Of a stretch of DNA of 64,000 nt, positions 10,401-17,840 are shown in pieces. How positions within the stretch are numbered: position 1 is the stretch's first letter; every line of letters starts with the position of its first letter. A program made the position numbers and the translations under genes. The DNA is taken from positions 1,612,001 to 1,676,000 of the forward strand of contig NZ_JAABNS010000001.1 in the NCBI RefSeq assembly GCF_009928425.1, read 5' to 3'. The notes beneath the pieces were generated by a model. That model was not told where the DNA came from and searched no databases. It saw nothing but the letters and a program-made list of their open reading frames with translations. This DNA is from Pseudarthrobacter sp. ATCC 49987 (GTDB taxonomy: Bacteria; Actinomycetota; Actinomycetes; Actinomycetales; Micrococcaceae).

Positions 10401-10592
10401 GAGCTGTTCAACTTCGACAGCGGAAAGGCCAAGGGCCTCCGTCTGGATTTCGACGTGCGCCGGTGCGAACTCGGGCATCGTGTCCACGGCGATGCGGGGG
10501 ACATTGACAATGCCGAAGGCAATGATTCCGGCGGCGAGCGCGAGCACCAGGATGCGGAACTGCAGGCTGAAACGGGCAATCCAGCCAAACAT
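7419..10592 (-). CDS. RND-family efflux permease, second of two, with an altered proton-relay motif
   Basis: 1057 residues, the same architecture as its neighbour (MFGWIARFSLQFR, helix 1, two large extracytoplasmic loops, two helix bundles) and clearly a paralogue: VDTMPEFAPAHVEIQTE matches VDVFPEFAPPKVEVQTA of the other copy. The helix-4 motif differs. Where the partner has VDDAIIDVEN, this copy has VGDIVEDVQA (residues 411-420), so the first relay Asp is Gly412 and the Glu is Gln419; D413 and D417 remain. It may work as one subunit of a heteromeric pump with the intact partner. It is first in the minus-strand unit. The ATG has only a weak ribosome site (GGAAACGG), and no promoter was convincingly found upstream. 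Confidence 0.88.
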   Translation of the reverse strand: MFGWIARFSLQFRILVLALAAGIIAFGIVNVPRIAVDTMPEFAPAHVEIQTEALGLSAVEVEQLITSPMEADLLNGVAWLDEIRSKSVPGLSSIELVFEPGTDLLRARQLVAERMTQAVALPNVSAPPLIMQPMSSTSRVLMVKMSSKQLSGIEMSVLARWKIKPRLIGIPGVANVSLWGQREQQLQVEVTPTQLRDKGITLEQVIKTTGNAVWVSPLSFLEASTPGTGGFVESPSQRLGIQHVLPIRTPADLSKVSVEDSTPAMLLGDIAQVREDHQPLIGDAIVGQDAGLMLVIEKFPGTSAVQVTEDIEAALKDMEPGLTGVQLDTTVFRPATAAQDSVSGLGLALLISLLIAVGLFWLLFRSWRVAVIALAAIATTVTTAAVALYAQNATFNVTVLVGMVLGISVIVGDIVEDVQAQRRRPLVAQATETEATLRSRIVAVVRTVRTPLFQASLIMMLALIPTLFVTGIGGSFFTPLFWSLALALAAGLLVGLSVTPVLVHLLLPKETAPRRDSPAAGRARAGYDRALTGARSRRTLTLVAVGVVGVLGLAAGSQLIGSRPVVPTLPDKTLLVQWDSMAGTSNAEVRRIASKASDELKALPGVSGVGGHIGRAITSDQVVGNSAAELWVSIAPDADFGATEQAVRDVVQGYPGIAHNVVNYSEQKIGDMHSTLEPGFAVRVYGTDMPVLREKAEEVRKALENVNGVKNPTINAVPMTPIVEVEVNLEAAQKFGIKPGDARRAAATLMQGIVVGNLFEQQKVFEVVVRGAVDVRDDLTSIRELLLDTPTGGHVQLGEIAAVRMVPNEVVVMHDDTSRRIDVQADVSGRPLADIQRDIEAAIKQIQFPVEYHAEIPAKYAQVQAADALVLWLAAAAILGVFLLLQTAVRSWKLALAVFLALPAALAGAAVAAWIGTGTMSWIAMTAFAAVLAIAARNATLLSARVDELWRSQPQSSRAQVVMTAARDRVSPVLKAALVTVLVLIPPAVTGGVGQAVIAPMVLIIGGGIVTTTLVALLVLPLLTLWFGPRTAPEEWSEAYEAEVPVQPVMQEKVEAK

Positions 10593-11118
10593 GGCTAGGC
10601 CGTTTCCAGGCTGCTTCCGGTCGCGCTGCAGCGCTCGGCCGGATTAAAGAGTTGTGGCAGGGTAGAACTGCGCAAGAGATACATGTCAGGCTCCTCAACC
10701 CGAGACCTTTTGCGAATCCCCCCGCACATCTTGAGTGCATAGTGATCCTCTTGACAGGGTTTGGCAAGGAGTTATTATTTGCGCCGAATGCCGAATCTGC
10801 GGGTTGGCTCTCATGTACACGACAATCTGTCAATGGGTAAGTTCCGGCTACCTGGAAGTACGGATAAATCTACTGACGCCGGCGCGGAAAACTACCTGTT
10901 TTGGAGGCTCCTTGTACCTTCTTTTGATGGTGCTGGAGGCCCGGCGTGGCCGCAACGCGGTGAAGTAGGTACCGGGTCCTTCCGGGTGGTGCATTTGTAA
11001 CAATTTGGCCTCGCAGGGCCGGGGGCCGATGACTGCACTGGCCGTACAGCCCGCCTGCCGGGTTGCGGCCCGGATCCGGAGCAACGCAGCCATTTCCCCG
11101 CGAACCAGCCGGAGGCGC
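10593..11118. other. Non-coding stretch between the RND operon and the leuS leader
   Basis: About 526 bases with no convincing gene. GC content falls visibly between about 10680 and 10930 compared with both flanks. It should contain the promoter of the minus-strand RND unit, which I could not place. A near-consensus plus-strand promoter sits inside it (10751-10778). A 70-codon frame starting at ATG 10788 and ending at 11000 has no recognisable domain and odd composition, so it is not called as a gene. Confidence 0.6.
10751..10778 (+). promoter_or_regulatory. Near-consensus sigma-70 promoter without an obvious gene
   Basis: TTGACA at 10751-10756, a 16-base spacer, then TATTAT at 10773-10778. 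This is the best -35/-10 pair in the window. It points towards the leuS leader, 350 bases away. It could drive a small RNA, an unrecognised short peptide or a long leuS transcript. It could also be chance in a less GC-rich stretch. Confidence 0.45.
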
Positions 11119-11124
11119 TAAAGT
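11119..11124 (+). promoter_or_regulatory. -10 box of the leuS leader transcript
   Basis: TAAAGT lies exactly six bases before the ATG of the leader peptide at 11131, so transcription probably starts on or next to the A of the start codon (leaderless). No clear -35 hexamer was seen at the expected distance. Confidence 0.55.
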
Positions 11125-11130
11125 AGAGCT

Positions 11131-11157
11131 ATGCGTGCGATCCTCCTGCTTAGCTAG
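11131..11157 (+). CDS. Leucine-rich leader peptide of leuS (MRAILLLS)
   Basis: An eight-codon frame, ATG to TAG, reading MRAILLLS with three consecutive Leu codons (CTC CTG CTT) just before the stop. It is followed at once by an 11-position imperfect hairpin and then by a terminator-like hairpin, and leuS is the next gene. This is the arrangement expected for ribosome-mediated attenuation by uncharged leucyl-tRNA. The peptide closely matches the start of the leuA leader in this same window (MRAELLLLS), which supports it strongly. Amino-acid leader peptides are known in actinobacteria, particularly before leuA; whether this leuS version has been described I do not know. GGAGG at 11111-11115 is too far upstream to act as a normal ribosome site. 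Confidence 0.7.
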   Translation: MRAILLLS

Positions 11158-11223
11158 CCGCCCGGCATCCCGACGAGAACTCAGGATTGCCGAGCGGCCG
11201 CCCCTCCGTGTCGAGGGGCTTTT
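11157..11223 (+). promoter_or_regulatory. leuS attenuator: leader hairpin plus terminator hairpin
   Basis: GCCGCCCGGCA (11157-11167) pairs with TGCCGAGCGGC (11188-11198) at 10 of 11 positions, forming a hairpin that begins in the leader stop codon. Just downstream, GCCCCTC (11200-11206) pairs with GAGGGGC (11213-11219) around a six-base loop, followed by TTTT: an intrinsic-terminator shape. The two hairpins can coexist, and an antiterminator pairing was not found by eye. About 110 bases of further untranslated leader follow before leuS. Confidence 0.6.
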
Positions 11224-11335
11224 GTGTGTCTGGACCCTTTTGGGCGGACGGCAGGGAGCGGGCGGGGCAGGGACACAAGCCTCTGCCTCGGATTGACGGA
11301 GACTTGACGGTACAAGACTTAGCGGAGCATAAGGC

Positions 11336-13891
11336 TTGACAGAACAGAAGAGGCCAGCAGTGAGCGTTCAGCCGGAGACAGAGACCGGAACAGCAGCAGT
11401 CGCAGCGCAGACCCCCGAAGAGGGTGCCTACAGCTTCGCGGCCATGGAAGCCAAGTGGCCGCAGGTCTGGGAAGACCTCAAGGTCTTCACGCCCGTCGAC
11501 GACGGTTCGAAGGAGCGGCGGTATGTGCTGGACATGTTCCCGTACCCCTCGGGCGATCTGCACATGGGCCACGCCGAGGCGTTCGCCATGGGCGACGTCG
11601 TCGCGCGTTACCTCCGCCAGCAGGGCTACGACGTGCTGCACCCGATCGGCTGGGACTCCTTCGGGCTGCCCGCCGAGAACGCTGCCATCAAGCGCAACGC
11701 CCACCCCAGCGAGTGGACCTACGCCAACATCGACACCCAGGCGGCGTCGTTCAAGCGCTACGCCATCTCTGCCGACTGGTCCCGCCGGATCCACACCTCC
11801 GACCCGGAGTACTACCGCTGGACCCAGTGGCTCTTCACCCGCTTCTACGAGCGCGGCCTGGCCTACCGCAAGAATTCCCCGGTCAACTGGTGCCCCAAGG
11901 ACCAGACGGTGCTGGCCAACGAACAGGTGGTCAACGGTGCGTGTGAGCGCTGCGGCACCCCGGTCACCAAGAAGTCGCTGAACCAGTGGTACTTCAAGAT
12001 CACCGACTACGCCGACCGGCTGCTCGATGACATGGACGAACTGCGCGGCCACTGGCCCGAACGCGTCCTGGCCATGCAGAAGAACTGGATCGGCCGGTCC
12101 GAGGGCGCGCACGTCACCTTCGTGATCGAGGCCGACAGCGGCAAGCCCGCCAAGGACGTCACGGTGTTCACCACCCGCCCGGACACCCTGTACGGCGCGA
12201 CGTTCTTCGTCGTCGCCGCCGACGCTTCGATCGCCGTCGAACTGGTCACGGAGGAACACGCCGCGGCCCTGGACGCCTACCGCGAACAGGTCAAGGCGCT
12301 CTCTGAAATCGAACGCCAGTCCACCGAACGGGAGAAGACCGGCGTCTTCACCGGCCGGTACGCCATCAACCCGCTGAACGGCGAGAAGCTGCCCGTGTGG
12401 GCGGCCGACTACGTGCTGGCCGACTACGGCACCGGCGCCATCATGGCCGTCCCGGCCCATGACCAGCGCGACCTCGACTTCGCCCGCACCTTCGACCTGC
12501 CGGTCCGCGCCGTGCTGGACACGGGCGAGGAAGATCCCGCAGTCAGCGGTACCGCGACCTCGGGCGAGGGAACCCTGATCAACTCCGGCGCCCTGGACGG
12601 ACTGCCCAAGGCAGAAGCCATCCCGGCCGCCATCGAGATCCTGAAGCAGCAGGGCACGGGCGAGAAGTTCGTAAACTTCCGCCTGCGCGACTGGCTGCTC
12701 AGCCGGCAGCGCTTCTGGGGCACCCCGATCCCGATCATCCACTGCCCGTCCTGCGGGGAAGTCCCGGTCCCGGACGACCAGCTGCCTGTCACGCTGCCGG
12801 CCGACCTGCGCGGCGAGGACCTGTCCCCGAAGGGCACGTCGCCGCTGGCCGCCGTCGAAAGCTGGGTCAACGTCGATTGCCCCAGCTGCCACGGGCCGGC
12901 CAAGCGCGACACCGACACCATGGACACCTTCGTGGATTCCTCCTGGTACTTCCTGCGCTTCGTTTCCCCGCAGTACACGCAGGGTCCGTTCGATCCCGCC
13001 AAGATCAACGACTGGATGCCGGTCGGCCAGTACGTCGGCGGCGTCGAGCACGCCATCCTGCACCTGCTCTACGCCCGCTTCTTCACCAAGGTCATCCACG
13101 ACCTCGGCATGATCGAGGCCGACGAACCGTTCAGCGCCCTGCTGAACCAGGGCCAGGTGCTCAACGGCGGCAAGGCCATGAGCAAGTCCCTGGGCAACGG
13201 TGTTGACCTGGGCGAGCAACTGGACAAGTACGGCGTCGACGCCGTCCGGCTCACCATGATCTTCGCCTCCCCGCCGGAGGACGACGTCGACTGGGCCGAC
13301 GTGTCGCCGTCGGGCTCCGCAAAGTTCCTGGCCCGCGCCTGGCGGCTGGGACAGGACGTCACCAGCGCGCCGGGCGTTGACTACGCCACCGGCGACAGGG
13401 CCCTCCGCACCGTTACGCACCGCACGATCGCCGACGCGGAGGCGCTGCTGGACCACAACAAGTTCAATGTGGTCGTGGCCAAGCTGATGGAACTGGTCAA
13501 CGCGACCCGCAAAACCATAGATGCAGCCGGCGGCGCGGGCGGTGCAGATCCGGCCGTCCGTGAAGCCGTCGAGACCGTCGCGGTCATCCTGAGCCTGTTC
13601 GCGCCCTACACGGCCGAGGATCTCTGGAACGTGCTGGGGCACCCCGCCTCGGTGGCCAACGCCGGCTGGCCGACGCACGACGAGGCCCTCCTGGTGCAGG
13701 ACACGGTGACCGCCGTCGTCCAGGTCCAGGGCAAAGTGCGCGACCGCCTGGAAGTCTCGCCGGAGATCAGCGAGGACGACCTGCGGGAACTGGCGCTGGC
13801 CTCGGAAAACGTCCAGCGTGCCCTCGACGGGCGCGGGATCCGCACCGTGATCGTGCGGGCGCCTAAACTGGTCAACATCGTCCCGGCCTAG
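11336..13891 (+). CDS. leuS: Leucyl-tRNA synthetase
   Basis: An 851-residue class Ia aminoacyl-tRNA synthetase that charges tRNA-Leu. The HIGH-type motif is [11 protein letters not shown] (about residues 70-79) and the KMSKS motif is [10 protein letters not shown] (about residue 615). Between them lies the CP1 editing domain, with [12 protein letters not shown] and the Thr-rich, Asp-containing editing signatures, and CPSC/C-x2-C zinc-type pairs. The chosen start is TTG 11336 because GGAG stands eight bases upstream. GTG 11360, in frame with GAGG six bases upstream, is an equally usable start that would shorten the protein by eight residues. Expression is probably governed by the leucine leader described upstream. 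Confidence 0.96.
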   Translation: MTEQKRPAVSVQPETETGTAAVAAQTPEEGAYSFAAMEAKWPQVWEDLKVFTPVDDGSKERRYVLDMFPYPSGDLHMGHAEAFAMGDVVARYLRQQGYDVLHPIGWDSFGLPAENAAIKRNAHPSEWTYANIDTQAASFKRYAISADWSRRIHTSDPEYYRWTQWLFTRFYERGLAYRKNSPVNWCPKDQTVLANEQVVNGACERCGTPVTKKSLNQWYFKITDYADRLLDDMDELRGHWPERVLAMQKNWIGRSEGAHVTFVIEADSGKPAKDVTVFTTRPDTLYGATFFVVAADASIAVELVTEEHAAALDAYREQVKALSEIERQSTEREKTGVFTGRYAINPLNGEKLPVWAADYVLADYGTGAIMAVPAHDQRDLDFARTFDLPVRAVLDTGEEDPAVSGTATSGEGTLINSGALDGLPKAEAIPAAIEILKQQGTGEKFVNFRLRDWLLSRQRFWGTPIPIIHCPSCGEVPVPDDQLPVTLPADLRGEDLSPKGTSPLAAVESWVNVDCPSCHGPAKRDTDTMDTFVDSSWYFLRFVSPQYTQGPFDPAKINDWMPVGQYVGGVEHAILHLLYARFFTKVIHDLGMIEADEPFSALLNQGQVLNGGKAMSKSLGNGVDLGEQLDKYGVDAVRLTMIFASPPEDDVDWADVSPSGSAKFLARAWRLGQDVTSAPGVDYATGDRALRTVTHRTIADAEALLDHNKFNVVVAKLMELVNATRKTIDAAGGAGGADPAVREAVETVAVILSLFAPYTAEDLWNVLGHPASVANAGWPTHDEALLVQDTVTAVVQVQGKVRDRLEVSPEISEDDLRELALASENVQRALDGRGIRTVIVRAPKLVNIVPA

Positions 13892-13929
13892 CCGGGCAGG
13901 TCGAGCCAGGAATCGGCTCAATCCAGGAA

Positions 13930-13957
13930 CCGGCCGCCGGGGTGAACCGGCGGCCGG
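13930..13957 (+). terminator. Hairpin after leuS
   Basis: CCGGCCGCCGG pairs perfectly with its complement at 13947-13957 around the loop GGTGAA. It lies 38 bases after the leuS stop and has no U-tract, so it may be a weak or factor-assisted terminator. Confidence 0.45.
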
Positions 13958-14005
13958 CCGCCACAGCGTGTCCCGACAGCACGTGCAGACAGCAGGAGGT
14001 GCTTC

Positions 14006-15016
14006 GTGCCCCACCGCGACCCCGCGGGGTGGCCGTGGCTGAAGGAGCGCCTCAGCGGGTTCCGCCAGGCCAGGCCATCCCCAGCGGCCCCCGTTACGGG
14101 ACCGGCCGCCGTCGTCCGGACGGCCGTCGTTACCGACTCCGCTGCGGCACTGCCGGCTGACTGGGTTCGTACCGTCTCCGTCGACGGGCGGCTCACGGTG
14201 GTCCCCATGCCCGTGATGGTGGGTGCGGAGATTTACGGCGAGGGTGAGGACGACATCACCGACACGATTGCCCTGGCCCTGGCCCTGGCGAGCGGGACGC
14301 CGGTCAAGACCTCGCGGCCTTCACCCGGCCAGTTCGAACAGGCCTACCTGGCAGCCCAGCGGCATGGCTTTGAATCCGTTGTGTCGCTCCACATTTCCGG
14401 TGACCTGTCCGGAACGGTCGATTCGGCCCGGCTCGCCGCCGCCCGGGTGGGCATCCCGGTGGAGGTCCTGGACTCCCGGACCGTCGGCATGGCGCAGGGG
14501 ATGGCGGTCCAGAACGCCGTTGGCGCTGCGGCGTACGGCAGGGCAGCGGCAGATGTGCGGGAGGCGGCCGAGCAGGGGTTGGCCCGTACCAAGGTGTACT
14601 TCTACGTGCCGAGCCTGGAACAGCTGCGGCGGGGCGGACGCATCGGCGCCGCGGCCTCGCTCTGGGGGACCATGTTCGCGATCAAGCCCATTCTCGCGGT
14701 CGAGGACGGCAAGGTGGTGCCGCTGGAGAAGGTGCGGTCCGCGGCCAAGGCCATCGCGCGGCTCAAGGAAATCGCCGTGGCGGACGCCGCCGGACGGGCC
14801 GCGGGGCTGGCCAGGATCGCCGTGCACCATTTCGGCAACCCGGCCGAGGCTGAACAGCTGGCGTTGGAGCTGGCCGCGGCGGTTCCCGGCAGTCCGCCCG
14901 TGCAGATCAGCGCGCTTCCGGCCGTGCTGGCGGCCCATGCCGGGCTCGGTGTGCTGGCAGTGGTCGTGGGGGAGAGCGGCGCCCCCGCAGGCCCGGAGAC
15001 GTCAGCGCTGTCATAG
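14006..15016 (+). CDS. DegV family protein (fatty-acid-binding)
   Basis: 336 residues. After a variable start, the DegV fold begins with TAVVTDSAAALP (about residues 39-50) and includes TSRPSPGQFEQAY, HISGDLSGTVDSAR, DSRTVGMAQG, the signature SLEQLRRGGRIG and KPILAVEDGKVVPLEKVR, all typical of the family. DegV proteins bind a fatty acid and, in Firmicutes, act as FakB subunits presenting it to the kinase FakA. No fakA is visible in this window, so the partner is unknown. The GTG start has a strong ribosome site (AGGAGG, about eight bases upstream). The N-terminal extension (about 35 Pro/Ala/Arg-rich residues) is longer than usual. Confidence 0.9.
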   Translation: MPHRDPAGWPWLKERLSGFRQARPSPAAPVTGPAAVVRTAVVTDSAAALPADWVRTVSVDGRLTVVPMPVMVGAEIYGEGEDDITDTIALALALASGTPVKTSRPSPGQFEQAYLAAQRHGFESVVSLHISGDLSGTVDSARLAAARVGIPVEVLDSRTVGMAQGMAVQNAVGAAAYGRAAADVREAAEQGLARTKVYFYVPSLEQLRRGGRIGAAASLWGTMFAIKPILAVEDGKVVPLEKVRSAAKAIARLKEIAVADAAGRAAGLARIAVHHFGNPAEAEQLALELAAAVPGSPPVQISALPAVLAAHAGLGVLAVVVGESGAPAGPETSALS

Positions 15017-15233
15017 GCAGGCACCGGATTTGGTGGCCTCCATGCGCCGCCATTTGCCGAGGCGCAGGGACCAACGTGGCCGGCCTCCTGCCGAGCGAGT
15101 TGGTCCAACAATCTCGCCTTTGAGGCAACCTTTCTGGCTTCGGCAACCCCGTCTTCGGGAGCCGTCCGGGCTGGCGTCCCGCGGCCCTGCCGGGTTCGTG
15201 AAAAGTGTCGGAGGTGCGCGCTAGTTTGGGTGT

Positions 15234-16859
15234 ATGGAAAGCACGGGCTGGAGTGCCGACGGCAGGGCGGCCCTGGCGGGCGTCGGGGTGTTGACTGCGG
15301 TGCTGGATTCCGTCACTGGGGCCTGCGCTGACGCTGACGGCGGTGGTCCGTCCGGGGCGGGTGACGCTGGCCCGCCCGGCGCCAGTGTCCGCCGGGATGC
15401 CGATCCGTTGCGGGAACTGGCGGATGATTGCCTGGACGGGCTGGCCGAGGTCGCCCGGTGGGAGGCGCGGGCCGCGGCGTTGAAGGTCAGGCTGGCCGCT
15501 ACCTATCTGCGGGCCACCGAAGCTGTGGCGGCACCGGCGGTGGCACCGCACGATGCCAAGTGCCAGGAGATGGCGGTGACGGCTGAGGTCGCCTGTGTCC
15601 TGACCGTGAGCGAACGGACCGCAGGTGCCTTCGTGTCCGACTGCCAGGCGCTGACGAGGGGTTTGCCGCTGACCCTCGCGGCACTCACGGCAGGGACCAT
15701 TTCGTGGGCGCACGCCCGGATCATCGTCGACGAAACCTCCGGCCTGGACCCGGCCGGGGCGGCCGGGCTGGAAGCGCACTTCCTGGACCCGGCCGCACCG
15801 GACCCGGCCCGGGGCTGCCCGGCCGGGGAACTGGTTCCGTCACGGTTCCGGGCCAAGGCCCGCACCTGGCGGGAACGCCACCACCGGGACAGCATCGAAA
15901 CACGCCACACCAAGAGCGCTGCGGACCGGCGGGTCGAGTACCGCCCGGACTCCGACGGGATGGCCTGGTTCTCCGCGTACCTGCCGGCCGATACCGCGGC
16001 GGGGATCTGGGACCGGACCACCGCCGCCGCCCGGGCCCTCCAAGGCCCGGACGAGGTGCGGACCCTCACCCAGCTCCGCGCCGACATCGCCGCGACCTGG
16101 CTGCTCACCAGCGGACTCGCCGACGGCGAAGTGGCGGGCGGGGGTGTGCCGTCGCCGCGGGCGCAGGTCCTGATCACCGTCCCCGTCCTGTCCCTGCTCG
16201 GCGCGGGTGAGGAACCGGCGGTCCTGGACGGGTACGGGCCGATCCCGCCCTCGATGGCCCGCCGCCTCATCGCCGAAGGCGCGGATTCGTTCTACCGGGT
16301 CCTGGTGGATCCGCGGGACGGGGCGCCGCTGGAAATCGGCCGGTCCAGCTACCGGGTGCCGAAGGCAGTGCGGCAGTGGCTGCGGCTCCGCGACGGGAAG
16401 TGCCCGTTCCCGGGCTGCAACAACCAGTTCCTGGACAACGACGCCGACCATCTCCTGGCCTGGGCCGACGGTGGCACCACCGGGATCTCCAACCTCGGCC
16501 AGCCGTGCCGCAAACATCACGGCCTGAAACACTCCTCGGCCTGGACACCGGCCGGGGCCAGCAAAGACGCACCGCCCGGCTGGACCTCACCATCCGGAAG
16601 GCACTACCCCAGCGAGCAACAGGACTGGGAACCACCCCACTGGCCACCCGGCATCCTGGAAACGAACGGGCTCCTGGGCTGGGAACAGCCCGAGGATCCC
16701 GGCCCTGATCCCGATTCCGAACTGCCGCCCGACCCCTTCCCGGACTGGCACCTGTTCACGGCCGGGCACACATTCCGCGCCGCAGACAACCGCGCCTCGG
16801 ACTGGCTGCAGCCCTTCGACGAATCCGTCCTGGAATACTTCCTGGTCGAAGCGCTCTGA
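15234..16859 (+). CDS. DUF222 domain protein with C-terminal HNH endonuclease motif
   Basis: 541 residues of the 13E12-repeat/DUF222 type that is common and multicopy in actinobacteria. The N-terminal two-thirds is a helical, Ala-rich DUF222 region. The C-terminal part carries a zinc-ribbon HNH motif: CPFPGC near residue 390, then DADHLLAWADGGTT, SNLGQPCRKHH. The HNH residues and the paired Cys are all present, so nuclease activity is chemically plausible. The biological role of this family is not known to me. It starts six bases after a TAGTTT -10 box (15222-15227) with no ribosome site, so it is probably a leaderless gene transcribed on its own. It sits just upstream of comEA, but spacing (112 bases) and a separate promoter argue against one operon. 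Confidence 0.85.
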   Translation: MESTGWSADGRAALAGVGVLTAVLDSVTGACADADGGGPSGAGDAGPPGASVRRDADPLRELADDCLDGLAEVARWEARAAALKVRLAATYLRATEAVAAPAVAPHDAKCQEMAVTAEVACVLTVSERTAGAFVSDCQALTRGLPLTLAALTAGTISWAHARIIVDETSGLDPAGAAGLEAHFLDPAAPDPARGCPAGELVPSRFRAKARTWRERHHRDSIETRHTKSAADRRVEYRPDSDGMAWFSAYLPADTAAGIWDRTTAAARALQGPDEVRTLTQLRADIAATWLLTSGLADGEVAGGGVPSPRAQVLITVPVLSLLGAGEEPAVLDGYGPIPPSMARRLIAEGADSFYRVLVDPRDGAPLEIGRSSYRVPKAVRQWLRLRDGKCPFPGCNNQFLDNDADHLLAWADGGTTGISNLGQPCRKHHGLKHSSAWTPAGASKDAPPGWTSPSGRHYPSEQQDWEPPHWPPGILETNGLLGWEQPEDPGPDPDSELPPDPFPDWHLFTAGHTFRAADNRASDWLQPFDESVLEYFLVEAL

Positions 16860-16971
16860 TCGACGGGGGAGAACTGCAAACGTCGTATCGACTCTGCGCG
16901 CACTTCCTTCAGTTTCCACATAGGACCGGCCGGCCCTGAGCAGCGACCCCGAAGCTTCGTACGATGGGCGC

Positions 16972-17835
16972 ATGCCGCGCCACGATCCCGACTACCCACC
17001 CAGCGTCCAACCGGACCAGGCCGGCCGCAGGCTGTCGCCCGTATCCGGGACCAGAAGGAGGGCCGGCCTGCTCGGGGAACCGCCGCCGGTTTCCTTGGCC
17101 GAGGGCCAGCGCACTCCGGACGATCCGGCGGGCCGCCGAGGGCCCCGTATCCGGTGGCGCACCGGCCGGCGGGCTGCCACGCTGCTGTGCCTGGCGTCTT
17201 TGGTGCTCCAGGGCTGGTTCTGGTGGCAGGCTGCCAACGTCCCAGCGGCCGTCAGCCCAATCAGCTCCGTCAACAGCTCGGAAATCGGCGAAGCTACCGT
17301 CCCGGAACCCGACACCGGGCCCACGGCCAGCACGGCCGGCACGGTCACCGCTCCCGGCGGCAGCGGTGACCGTGCCCCCGCAAGAATCATCGTGCACGTG
17401 GCCGGCGCGGTTGTCCGCGCCGGAATCGTGGAACTGCCACAGGGGAGCCGCCTGCACGAGGCCATCGCGGCGGCGGGAGGCGGTGCGCCGGACGCGGACC
17501 CGGACCAGCTCAATCTCGCGGCCATCCTCGAGGACGGGCAGAAAGTCCTCGTGCCGAGGCACGGTGAAACCGTTCCGGCCGGGTCTGCTCCGGCTGGTGA
17601 CGCCGGGGGCGGCCCGGCGGGCGCGGCCGGGTCCCCAGCCGGAGGGAAAATCAACCTGAACACTGCCGGCGTCGACGAACTGGCGAGCCTTCCGCGCATC
17701 GGGCCGGTGTTGGCCCAGCGGATCGTGGACTGGCGCACCGAGCATGGCCGCTTCCAGCGGGTTGAGGAGCTGGACGCCGTGGATGGGGTGGGAGCAAAGA
17801 TGCTCGAAGCCCTGCTGCCCCTGGTCCAGGTCTGA
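16972..17835 (+). CDS. comEA: ComEA family DNA-binding protein
   Basis: 287 residues: a basic N-terminal region, one membrane helix (about 62-80, LLCLASLVLQGWFWWQ), a low-complexity linker, an SLBB-like domain (IIVHVAGAVVRAGIVELPQG, about 140-180), and a C-terminal helix-hairpin-helix pair starting KINLNTAGVDELASLPRIGP (about 225-287). ComEA anchors incoming double-stranded DNA at the outer face of the membrane during natural transformation. comEC follows after five bases. TACGAT at 16960-16965 lies six bases before the ATG, with no ribosome site, so the message is probably leaderless and covers comEA-comEC. Confidence 0.92.
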   Translation: MPRHDPDYPPSVQPDQAGRRLSPVSGTRRRAGLLGEPPPVSLAEGQRTPDDPAGRRGPRIRWRTGRRAATLLCLASLVLQGWFWWQAANVPAAVSPISSVNSSEIGEATVPEPDTGPTASTAGTVTAPGGSGDRAPARIIVHVAGAVVRAGIVELPQGSRLHEAIAAAGGGAPDADPDQLNLAAILEDGQKVLVPRHGETVPAGSAPAGDAGGGPAGAAGSPAGGKINLNTAGVDELASLPRIGPVLAQRIVDWRTEHGRFQRVEELDAVDGVGAKMLEALLPLVQV

Positions 17836-17840
17836 GGGCG

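Noticed and set aside
11150..14014. A 954-codon open frame on the minus strand opposite leuS
   Set aside because: The sense frame is unambiguous leuS. The antisense reading is Gly/Arg/Val/Asp-rich with no domain, as expected from GC-rich codon complement.
14006..15016. DegV protein as part of a FakA/FakB fatty-acid kinase pair
   Set aside because: No fakA-like gene is present in the window, so the pairing cannot be claimed.
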